Source of the DNA: Candidatus Pullichristensenella stercoripullorum
GTDB taxonomy: Bacteria; Bacillota; Clostridia; Christensenellales; Aristaeellaceae
Direction: 5' to 3'
Assembly: GCA_018712885.1 (NCBI GenBank)
Contig: DVGE01000207.1
Span: 1-10,778, forward strand
Length of the DNA stretch: 10,778 nucleotides
In this document: piece after piece, positions 5,857 to 10,778 of the stretch
Layout of the letters: each line of letters opens with the position of its first letter
Position numbering within the stretch: the first letter of the stretch is position 1
The notes under the pieces: generated by a model
Databases searched by the model: none
The model's input: only the letters and a program-made list of their open reading frames with translations
What the model was told of the DNA's origin: nothing
Position numbers and translations under genes: made by a program

Positions 5857-7131
5857 TTAGCGGATGATGAGGCTGTCGCGCTCCGCGCCCACGGAGACGA
5901 ATTTGATCGGGCAGGCGACGTTCTTTTCGATGAACTCCACGTAGTCGCGCGCCTCGGAGGGCAGGTGCTCGTATTCGCGGCAGGTGGCGATGTCCATCTT
6001 CCAGCCGGGCAATACCTCGTAAACGGGCTTGCAACCGTCGAGGTCCGGCGTGTAGGGGAAGCGGTCCACGCGGCGGCCGTTTTTCTCATACGCCACACAG
6101 ACGGGGATTTTGTCCAGGTAGCTCAAAACGTCCAGCTTGGTCAGCGCCAGCTCGGTCGCACCCTGCAAGGCCGTGCCATAGCGGGTGGCCACCAGATCCA
6201 TCCAGGCCACGCGGCGCGGACGGCCGGTGGCGGCGCCGTATTCCGCGCCGGCCTCGCGCAGTTTGTCGGCCTCCTCGCCATCCAGTTCGCCCACGAACGG
6301 GCCCTCGCCCACGCAGGTGGAGTAGGCCTTGGTCACGCCCACCACGCGGTCGACCTTGAGGCTGGGCAGCCCGCAGCCCACCGGCGCGTAGGCCGCCAGC
6401 GGGGAAGAGGAGCTGGTGAAGGGGTAGATGCCGTAGTCGATGTCGCGCAGCGCGCCCAGCTGCGCCTCGAACAGCACGCTCTTGCCGGCTTCCACGGCGC
6501 TTTCCAAGAGCTCGCCCGCGTCGCAGACGTGCTGCATCAGCGGCGCGCCGTATTCCTCGATCCACTTGAGCGTTTCGTCAAAGTCGATCTTCTCTGCGCC
6601 GTAGCCGGGCACGATCACCTGATTTTTCCAGTCCAGCAGGCGCTTGAGCTGCTTTTTCAAATGTTCCGGGTGCAGAAGGTCGCCCATGCGCAGCGCCTTT
6701 TTCATGTACTTGTCGCCGTATACGGGGCTGATGCCGCGCAGCGTGGAGCCGAAGTGATCCTTGCCCAGCCGCGCCTCCTCCCACTTGTCCTGCAAGGGGT
6801 GGATGGGCAGCACCATCACGGCGCGGTCGGAAATTTTCAGGCTGTCGCGGGTGATGGACACGCCCTTTTCGCGCACGCGCGCGATCTCGCCGCACAGGTG
6901 CTTTAAGTCGATGACCGTGCCCGTGCCCAGCAGATTCACGGCCTTTTCGTGGAACACGCCGCTGGGCAGCAGGTTCAGCGCGAATTTGCCGTATTCGTTG
7001 ATGACGGTGTGCCCGGCGTTGTTGCCGCCCTGATAGCGCACCACCACGTCGTACTTCTCGGCAAGGTAATCCACCATGCGGCCCTTGCCCTCGTCTCCCC
7101 AGTTGATGCCGACGATCGCGCAATTTGCCAT
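5857..7131 (-). CDS. purA: adenylosuccinate synthetase, divergent subfamily
   Basis: Protein of 424 aa, normal length. It makes adenylosuccinate from IMP, aspartate and GTP. The N-terminal P-loop is GINWGDEGKG (8-17), with Asp13 and Lys16, and His41 lies in GGNNAGHTV, as in other PurA proteins. Later motifs are ATGRPRRVAWMD (301-312), the base-recognition segment TKLDVL (331-336) and the terminal SVGAERD. Several normally invariant motifs differ: GTQWGD is GINWGD, the TTGRGIGPAYEDK region is STLRGISPVYGDK (129-141), FEGAQG is FEAQLG (221-226), and TTRVG is STCVG. The second ATG (7131) is taken as start because AAAGG lies 9 nt before it; the ATG at 7140 would have the same AAAGG touching it. 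It is first gene of the operon with purB, which confirms the pathway role. Confidence 0.93.
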   Translation of the reverse strand: MANCAIVGINWGDEGKGRMVDYLAEKYDVVVRYQGGNNAGHTVINEYGKFALNLLPSGVFHEKAVNLLGTGTVIDLKHLCGEIARVREKGVSITRDSLKISDRAVMVLPIHPLQDKWEEARLGKDHFGSTLRGISPVYGDKYMKKALRMGDLLHPEHLKKQLKRLLDWKNQVIVPGYGAEKIDFDETLKWIEEYGAPLMQHVCDAGELLESAVEAGKSVLFEAQLGALRDIDYGIYPFTSSSSPLAAYAPVGCGLPSLKVDRVVGVTKAYSTCVGEGPFVGELDGEEADKLREAGAEYGAATGRPRRVAWMDLVATRYGTALQGATELALTKLDVLSYLDKIPVCVAYEKNGRRVDRFPYTPDLDGCKPVYEVLPGWKMDIATCREYEHLPSEARDYVEFIEKNVACPIKFVSVGAERDSLIIR

Positions 7132-7152
7132 GAAAGTCATCCTTTATCGAAT

Positions 7153-7189
7153 ATTTCCGGGCCAGGGGCCGATCTTCGTTCGGGAAAAT
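7153..7189. promoter_or_regulatory. possible inverted PurBox-like pair in the purA leader
   Basis: ATTTCCGGGC (7153-7162) and, inverted, GTTCGGGAAAAT (7178-7189) resemble the Bacillus PurR box (AWWWCCGAACWWT) in opposite orientations, about 15 nt apart. The second box keeps the core CCGAAC; the first has GG for AA. They lie downstream of the predicted transcription start. The match is imperfect and position differs from well-known cases, so this is a suggestion only. Confidence 0.25.
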
Positions 7190-7215
7190 GGCCCAAAGCC
7201 CCGGACACCGCGCCT

Positions 7216-7245
7216 ATTATACCATTTTGCGCGGCAAAATGCCAG
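7216..7245 (-). promoter_or_regulatory. purA-purB operon promoter
   Basis: On the minus strand: CTGGCA (-35, complement of 7240-7245, 4/6 match), an 18-nt spacer, and TG-G-TATAAT, a perfect extended -10 (TATAAT is the complement of 7216-7221). Predicted transcription start is near 7209, giving a leader of about 78 nt before the ATG at 7131. Confidence 0.8.
7223..7241. promoter_or_regulatory. perfect dyad (possible operator) in the purA promoter spacer
   Basis: CATTTTGC-GCG-GCAAAATG is a perfect 8-bp inverted repeat with a 3-bp centre. It fills almost exactly the space between the -35 and -10 of the purA promoter, the classic place for a repressor. A second dyad, ATTGT-AA-ACAAT (7252-7263), lies just upstream of the -35. 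No known regulator site is recognised in either. Confidence 0.45.
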
Positions 7246-7265
7246 AAGTTGATTGTAAACAATGC

Positions 7266-7295
7266 GGCCGGGCGGAGGAGCCCCCCTGCCCGGCC
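7266..7295 (-). terminator. probable terminator of the secreted-protein gene
   Basis: GC-rich hairpin GGCCGGGC (7266-7273) with GCCCGGCC (7288-7295), extendable inward by a G-T and a G-C pair, placed 8 nt after the stop codon at 7303. On the minus strand it is followed by GCATTGTTTAC, only a modest T-tract, so efficiency is uncertain. It separates this gene from the purA promoter. Confidence 0.6.
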
Positions 7296-7302
7296 AGATG
7301 CG

Positions 7303-7899
7303 TCACGGTCCGCTCTGCGCGGCGGCGGAAGCCTGCGGCGCGGCGGACGGCGATGGCGTTTCCTGCGCGGCGATGGGCGCGGCGGACGGCGATGGCGCCG
7401 CCTCGGACGCGAAGGTCAGGCTCTCCAGCGCGGCAAGCGTTTCCGCCTCGGGCACGCCTGTGAAGGTCAGCGTGTAGAGCCGGCCGTCCTGCACCAGCAG
7501 GTATTGCGAGGTCACTTCGCCGTCCAGAGACACCTGGATCATGGCGAACTCGCGCCCGCCGGCCTCGATATACTGCGGCTCGACGCCGTCAAAGCCGGCC
7601 ACGTAGTCGGCGTATTCGGCCACCAGCGCTTCGGCGGCCTCGTGCGTGTCGGCGTAGGCGGTCGCCGTCTCCACGACGCTGATGGCCGCGTTCCCGCGCC
7701 GCGCCATCAGCGCTTCGCCCTGGTAAACGCCGCCCGCGTCGCGCGCGGAGGCTTCGCGGTAGCCCTCCAGCTCCGCCTCCGTCACGGGGACGAAGCCCTC
7801 GGGCAGCGTCAGCGCGTAGGCGGACGTCTGCGCGGTCTCCGCCGTTGCCAGCGCGCAGAGGAGCAGCGCCGCGATCAGCAGCATGGCGATCTTCTTCAT
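7303..7899 (-). CDS. secreted protein of unknown function
   Basis: Protein of 198 aa, not assigned to a named family. Residues 1-20 form a clear signal peptide (MKKIAMLLIAALLLCALATA, then ETAQ), with signal peptidase I cleavage expected after Ala20. The Cys at 15 is not in a convincing lipobox. The mature part (about 25-163) alternates strands and helices: YALTLPEGFVP, then QYLLVQDGRLYTLTFTG and a final LAALESLTF. That pattern recalls PsbP/Mog1/DcrB-like small folds, which is inference. Residues 164-198 are a low-complexity Ala/Ser/Pro tail with two PSPSAAP repeats. The start follows GGAGG at 7 nt; an in-frame open stretch up to 7956 lacks such a site. It is transcribed alone, divergent from the peptidase operon. 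Confidence 0.78.
   Translation of the reverse strand: MKKIAMLLIAALLLCALATAETAQTSAYALTLPEGFVPVTEAELEGYREASARDAGGVYQGEALMARRGNAAISVVETATAYADTHEAAEALVAEYADYVAGFDGVEPQYIEAGGREFAMIQVSLDGEVTSQYLLVQDGRLYTLTFTGVPEAETLAALESLTFASEAAPSPSAAPIAAQETPSPSAAPQASAAAQSGP
7337..7397 (-). repeat. internal 22-bp direct repeat in the secreted-protein tail
   Basis: An identical 22-bp segment occurs at 7337-7358 and 7376-7397, 39 bp (13 codons) apart and in frame. It encodes the two PSPSAAP units of the tail. This is coding slippage-type repetition rather than a mobile element, and copy number may vary between strains. Confidence 0.8.
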
Positions 7900-7921
7900 G
7901 AAAACACCTCCGTTCCCCGCC

Positions 7922-7950
7922 ATCATAGCACAAATTCGCGCAAAAAGCAA
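7922..7950 (-). promoter_or_regulatory. promoter of the secreted-protein gene
   Basis: On the minus strand: TTGCTT (-35, complement of 7945-7950), a 17-nt spacer, and TG-C-TATGAT (extended -10; TATGAT is the complement of 7922-7927). It ends about 22 nt upstream of the ATG at 7899. Confidence 0.72.
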
Positions 7951-7979
7951 TTGCATCCCGCCGCCCGGACATGTATAAT
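7951..7979 (+). promoter_or_regulatory. promoter of the peptidase-yhaM operon
   Basis: TTGCAT (7951-7956), exactly 17 nt, then TATAAT (7974-7979). The transcript would begin near 7986, with a leader of about 30 nt carrying AAGGAGG (8004-8010) ahead of the ATG at 8017. The -35 abuts that of the divergent promoter within the palindrome GCAATTGC (7947-7954). Confidence 0.78.
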
Positions 7980-8016
7980 AGTACCATCTGACATCACAGC
8001 GTTAAGGAGGCTTCCC

Positions 8017-9432
8017 ATGGATACACGTTCCTTCCGTCAAACCGTCCGCGCCTGGCTGGACGCGCACGCCGAGGAAATGGTCGCCGACCTGCAGGCGTTC
8101 ACGCGCATCCGCTCCGTCAGCCGCGCCGACCTCGCCGCGCCGGGCGCGCCTTTTGGCCCCGAGTGCCGCGAAATGCTCGATTTCGCCCTCGATCACGCCC
8201 GCAGGATGGGCTTTGAGACCGAGGACCACGCCGGTTACTGCGGCAGCGCCATCTATGGCGACAAAAACAACGCGCTGGGCATCGTCGCCCACATCGATGT
8301 GGTGCCCGAGGGCGACCAGTGGATCTACCCGCCCTACGGCGCGACCCGCGTGGGCGATTTCCTCATCGGTCGCGGCACGAACGACGACAAGAACGCCGCC
8401 GTACTCGGCCTTTACCTGATGCGCATGTTCCGCGAACTGGGCACGCCGCTCAAACACGGCCTGCGCCTCATCATGGGCTGCTCCGAGGAGACGGGCATGG
8501 AGGATATGGAGTACTACGTGCAGAACTGCGTCTGCCCCGTGGCCTCGCTGATCCCGGACAGCATGTTCCCCGCCAACTACGCCCAGAAGGGCTCCATCAA
8601 GGGCCTGTTCTACATGGATGCCGGCGAGCAGATCGCCGAGTTCCACGGCGGCGAGGTGTTCAACATGGTGCCGCCCAGCGCCACGGCGCTTTTGCGCGGC
8701 GTTCCGCTCTTTGCCGCCAGCGAGGGCGTGGACGTGAGCGAGGAAAACGGCATGGTGCGCGTGCGCGCCACGGGCACGGCGGCCCACGCTGCCCGGCCCG
8801 AGGGCGGCCTGAGCGCCATCCACCGCCTGGCCACGGCGCTGTTGGAGGCGGGCGTGCTTACCGGCCAGTCCGAGCGCGCCATGCGCGGCGTGGCGGCGCT
8901 CTCCGGCGACATCTACGGCGAGCGCGCCGGCATCGCCTGCGAGGACGCGGACACCGGCCGCAGCACCATGGTCTGCGGCATGGCCCGCATGGAGAATGGC
9001 AAACTCTCCCTGAGCGTGGACTGCCGCCTCTCCATCGCCACGAACGTCGAGGGCGACAGCGAGACCCTGCAGGCCTACGGCGCGGGCCTCGGCTTTGAGC
9101 CGCGCGAGTTCTCCACCACCCGCCCGGTCTATATCCCCAAGGACGGGCCGCTCATCGCCGCCGCCCAGCGCGCCTACTTCGAGGTCACCGGCGACGACGC
9201 GCCGCCCTTCACCTCCGGCGGCGGCACCTATTCGCGTCTGCTTGAAAACGCCATCACCTTCGGCGTCATCTTCCCCGGCGAGCGCCCGCGCCCCGAGGGG
9301 CTGCCCGCCACCCACGGCTCCGCCCACGGCCCGGATGAGTTCACCTACATCCCCGACCTTTTGCGCGCCGCGGAGATCTACGCGCTGGCCATCGTCCTGC
9401 TAGACGAAGCCGCGGGGGAGGCGAGGGCATGA
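8017..9432 (+). CDS. M20-family dipeptidase (PepV-like, TIGR01887 type)
   Basis: Protein of 471 aa, a di-zinc aminopeptidase-fold enzyme that should cleave dipeptides or similar small amide substrates in the cytosol. Metal and catalytic residues are visible in order: His92 and Asp94 (AHIDVVPEGDQW), bridging Asp123 (RGTNDDKNA), base Glu157 and ligand Glu158 (GCSEETGMED), Asp181 (IPDSMFP) and His437 (SAHGPDEF). His257 in GTAAHAARPEGG matches the lid-domain His. The insert between about 190 and 380 is the lid domain. Length fits PepV. ATG 8017 is chosen for AAGGAGG at 6 nt; the frame stays open for 1 kb upstream, but that stretch runs antisense through other genes and has no ribosome site. The stop overlaps yhaM (ATGA). 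Exact substrate is not determined. Confidence 0.9.
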   Translation: MDTRSFRQTVRAWLDAHAEEMVADLQAFTRIRSVSRADLAAPGAPFGPECREMLDFALDHARRMGFETEDHAGYCGSAIYGDKNNALGIVAHIDVVPEGDQWIYPPYGATRVGDFLIGRGTNDDKNAAVLGLYLMRMFRELGTPLKHGLRLIMGCSEETGMEDMEYYVQNCVCPVASLIPDSMFPANYAQKGSIKGLFYMDAGEQIAEFHGGEVFNMVPPSATALLRGVPLFAASEGVDVSEENGMVRVRATGTAAHAARPEGGLSAIHRLATALLEAGVLTGQSERAMRGVAALSGDIYGERAGIACEDADTGRSTMVCGMARMENGKLSLSVDCRLSIATNVEGDSETLQAYGAGLGFEPREFSTTRPVYIPKDGPLIAAAQRAYFEVTGDDAPPFTSGGGTYSRLLENAITFGVIFPGERPRPEGLPATHGSAHGPDEFTYIPDLLRAAEIYALAIVLLDEAAGEARA

Positions 9433-10412
9433 AGCCGCAGCCGCAGCTTGTCTCGATGCTGAAAAATCAGGCGTTCGACGGCTTTCTGCTGGTGCGCGCC
9501 GCCGCGCAGCGCACCTCCTCCAACGGCAGCAAGTACCTGGACATGACGCTTTGCGACATCTCCGGCGAAGTCAACGCCAAGATGTGGGACGGGCTGACCC
9601 CCGCGCCCGCTCCGGCCACGGTGCTGCGTCTGCGCGGCGTGATGCTGGAATACAACGGCCGGCCGCAGCTGCGCGTGGACAAGCTGCGGCCCGCCGCCGA
9701 GGGCGACGATTACGACATGGCCGCCCTCGCCCCCTGCGCGCCGCAGCCCTCGGGCGAGATGATGGATTTCATCCTCAACCGCGTGGACGCCATCGCCGAC
9801 CGCGAACTCAAGGCGCTGGTGCTCAAGCGTCTGGAGGAGGCGGGCGACCGCCTGATGTACTATCCCGCCGCCTCGAAGCTGCACCACGCCGAGCGCGGAG
9901 GGCTTTTGCACCACACCTCCACCATGCTGCGCACGGCCCGCGCCGTCTGCGACATCTACCCCTTCCTCGACGCCGACCTGCTGGCCGCGGGCGTCATCCT
10001 CCACGACCTGTGCAAATTGGACGAACTGGCCGCCGACGAGATCGGCATGGTCAGCGATTACACCCGCGAAGGGCAGCTTCTGGGCCATCTGGTGATGGGC
10101 GTGGCGGCGCTGGACCGCTGCGCGCGCGAACTGGGCGTGCGCGGCGAATTGACGGCCATGCTGGAACACATGATCCTTTCCCACCACGACCTGCCCGAAT
10201 ACGGCAGCCCGCGCCGCCCGATGTTCCCGGAGGCGGAGGTCTTGCACATACTCGACGTGCTCGACGCGCGCATGTTCGAGATGCGCCGCGAGCTTGCCAT
10301 GATCAAGCCCGGCGGCTTCACCGAGCGCATCTGGTCTTTGGAGCGCAAGCTCTACCGCCGCAGGGAAGAGCCCGTTCGCCTGGAGCGCCCGGAAGAGACG
10401 GGCGAAGAGTGA
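9429..10412 (+). CDS. yhaM: 3'-5' exoribonuclease YhaM family
   Basis: Protein of 327 aa (Bacillus YhaM is about 314). It is a 3'-to-5' exonuclease acting in RNA turnover. The N-terminal OB-fold (about 17-87, FLLVRAAAQRTSSNGSKYLDMTL region) is the nucleic-acid-binding part, and the HD domain follows. Visible metal-site and signature residues are LHHAERGGLLHH (151-162), ILHDLCK (190-196) with the His192-Asp193 pair, GHLVMGV (219-225), ILSHHD (249-254) and DVLDA (276-280). The C-terminal KPGGFTERIWSLE block is also typical. The usual Gly of HDxGK is Cys195 here, a small change. The start codon overlaps the peptidase stop (ATGA), with GGAGG 7 nt upstream, so its level is tied to the peptidase. 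No functional link between the two is obvious. Confidence 0.93.
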   Translation: MKPQPQLVSMLKNQAFDGFLLVRAAAQRTSSNGSKYLDMTLCDISGEVNAKMWDGLTPAPAPATVLRLRGVMLEYNGRPQLRVDKLRPAAEGDDYDMAALAPCAPQPSGEMMDFILNRVDAIADRELKALVLKRLEEAGDRLMYYPAASKLHHAERGGLLHHTSTMLRTARAVCDIYPFLDADLLAAGVILHDLCKLDELAADEIGMVSDYTREGQLLGHLVMGVAALDRCARELGVRGELTAMLEHMILSHHDLPEYGSPRRPMFPEAEVLHILDVLDARMFEMRRELAMIKPGGFTERIWSLERKLYRRREEPVRLERPEETGEE

Positions 10413-10418
10413 TCGCGG

Positions 10419-10449
10419 GCGCCCCGTTCCCAGAGCGGGAACGGGGCGC
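10419..10449. other. 13-bp perfect GC hairpin after yhaM
   Basis: GCGCCCCGTTCCC (10419-10431) pairs perfectly with 10437-10449 around the loop AGAGC, 7 nt after the yhaM stop. It is very stable, but neither strand has a T-tract next to it, so it is not a classic intrinsic terminator. It could protect the 3' end of the mRNA or pause the polymerase. Confidence 0.7.
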
Positions 10450-10475
10450 TCAGAGCGCTGACAAAGCCCACAAAC

Positions 10476-10519
10476 GCAAAAATCGTTCTGATAAAATGAA
10501 AATCAGAAGCGATTTTTGC
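10476..10519. other. long AT-rich hairpin in the post-yhaM region
   Basis: The inverted repeat pairs GCAAAAATCG (10476-10485) with CGATTTTTGC (10510-10519), then TTCTGAT (10486-10492) with ATCAGAA (10502-10508). That makes a 17-bp stem with one bulged G (10509) and a 9-nt A-rich loop. Pairing is seen in the sequence. On the plus strand the 3' arm ends in TTTTTGCTTCC, so it might end some transcripts, but the T's lie inside the stem. Confidence 0.65.
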
Positions 10520-10590
10520 TTCCTGCGTCAGCTGTACTTGCATCCTGCGGTTACTTACGTCCATGTAAGCTCCCTTGAAGGCAGGGCCGC
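10520..10590. other. non-coding stretch between hairpin and repeat
   Basis: The only structure seen is a small dyad, CTTAC (10554-10558) with GTAAG (10565-10569). No ribosome site or credible reading frame is found here; an 87-codon minus-strand open frame spanning 10352-10615 lacks a ribosome site and overlaps yhaM. Together with the flanking hairpin and repeat it may form one longer structured element. Confidence 0.4.
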
Positions 10591-10651
10591 TTCCTTGGCT
10601 TGCAGGCTTTCTCAACGCTCTGCCAGTCTGTCGACTTTGTCAACATCCTGA
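10591..10651 (+). repeat. dispersed direct repeat, copy 2
   Basis: Second copy of the roughly 60-bp repeat seen at 72-131, same orientation. It has one extra G near the 5' end (TTCCTTGG), A for G (GCAGGC), and C for T in the dyad arm (GTCGAC-TTT-GTCAAC). It is again followed immediately by a hairpin with a short T-run. The two copies lie about 10.5 kb apart. Confidence 0.8.
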
Positions 10652-10675
10652 GCCCGCGCGAAAAGTGCGGGCTTT
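10651..10675 (+). terminator. terminator hairpin adjoining repeat copy 2
   Basis: AGCCCGCGC (10651-10659) pairs with GTGCGGGCT (10665-10673) with one G-U and a GAAAA loop. The plus strand continues with only TTCC after the final paired T. This is the most likely 3' end of the peptidase-yhaM transcript, though the T-tract is short. Confidence 0.6.
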
Positions 10676-10778
10676 CCACTGCGATTTTACAATATTTAAC
10701 GCATGTTTGCTCGGAAATGAACACATTGCCCATGCTTTTAACTTGTCAAACTGTGTAAAGTGGAGTAGAATAAGAAAG
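10676..10778. other. AT-rich upstream region, no gene seen
   Basis: About 100 bp of clearly lower GC than the genes. Apart from the promoter at 10743-10771 it contains a loose GCATG...CATGC dyad (10702-10736 region). No reading frame or RNA gene is recognised. It is most likely the upstream control region of a plus-strand gene beginning right of the window. Confidence 0.5.
10743..10771 (+). promoter_or_regulatory. near-consensus sigma-A promoter firing out of the window
   Basis: TTGTCA (10743-10748, 5/6), exactly 17 nt, then TAGAAT (10766-10771, 5/6). Transcription would start at about the last base of the window, so the controlled gene lies to the right and is not visible. Confidence 0.78.

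Noticed and set aside
7132..7209. Purine riboswitch in the purA leader
   Set aside because: At about 78 nt the leader shows no three-way-junction core or conserved purine-aptamer loops, only weak short dyads.
6949..8016. In-frame extension of the M20 peptidase far upstream
   Set aside because: It runs antisense to purA's start, through the purA promoter and the secreted-protein gene. The proper ATG at 8017 has a perfect ribosome site and gives family length.
10352..10615. 87-codon minus-strand gene in the post-yhaM region
   Set aside because: It overlaps the yhaM 3' end and hairpins, has no ribosome site, and its reading is not conserved in repeat copy 1.
1..10778. Composite transposon or genomic island flanked by direct repeats
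   Set aside because: The 60-bp repeats are non-coding, no transposase, integrase or tRNA is present, and the genes between are housekeeping.

Overview
The window reads as a chromosomal housekeeping segment from a GC-rich, low-GC-lineage Gram-positive bacterium, most likely a Clostridia-class (Firmicutes/Bacillota) gut-type organism. The reasons are strong AGGAGG-type ribosome sites before most genes, TATAAT/TG-n-TATAAT sigma-A promoters in AT-rich gaps, a YhaM-type exoribonuclease, a PepV-like M20 peptidase, a PrsA/SurA-like membrane-anchored foldase, and purA-purB of the kind common in Clostridia. The genus cannot be fixed from the sequence. I see no transposase, phage gene, tRNA, rRNA or CRISPR array.

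Layout, left to right. Positions 1-180 are intergenic: a stack of small perfect hairpins, one copy of a roughly 60-bp dispersed repeat, and a strong rho-independent terminator for a plus-strand gene that ends outside the window. Positions 195-1751 (minus) encode a membrane-anchored parvulin-like foldase that lacks the usual active-site histidines. A divergent promoter region at 1752-1915 also drives a tight plus-strand operon (1916-4103) of two tandem, paralogous EstA/Esterase-D-type serine esterases and a HAD-family phosphatase, all with overlapping stop and start codons. It converges on the minus-strand purine operon purA-purB-(TIGR04076 small protein), read from 7131 down to 4160, with a shared hairpin terminator at 4122-4155. 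PurA and PurB together convert IMP to AMP.

Next comes a single secreted minus-strand protein of unknown function (7303-7899). It is divergent from a two-gene plus-strand operon of an M20 dipeptidase-like enzyme and the YhaM 3'-5' exoribonuclease (8017-10412), which are translationally coupled by an ATGA overlap. The two promoters of this divergent pair lie back to back, with their -35 elements sharing one palindrome. Positions 10413-10778 are intergenic: a 13-bp GC hairpin, a long AT-rich hairpin, the second copy of the dispersed repeat (again followed by a terminator hairpin), and a near-consensus promoter firing rightward out of the window.

No new multi-gene defence or mobile system is evident. 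The points most worth a second look are the repeat-plus-terminator element at both ends, the divergence of PurA at several normally invariant motifs, the parvulin domain without its histidines, the small TIGR04076 gene with no ordinary start codon, and the dyad symmetry inside the purA promoter. The duplicated esterase pair is a lesser point.
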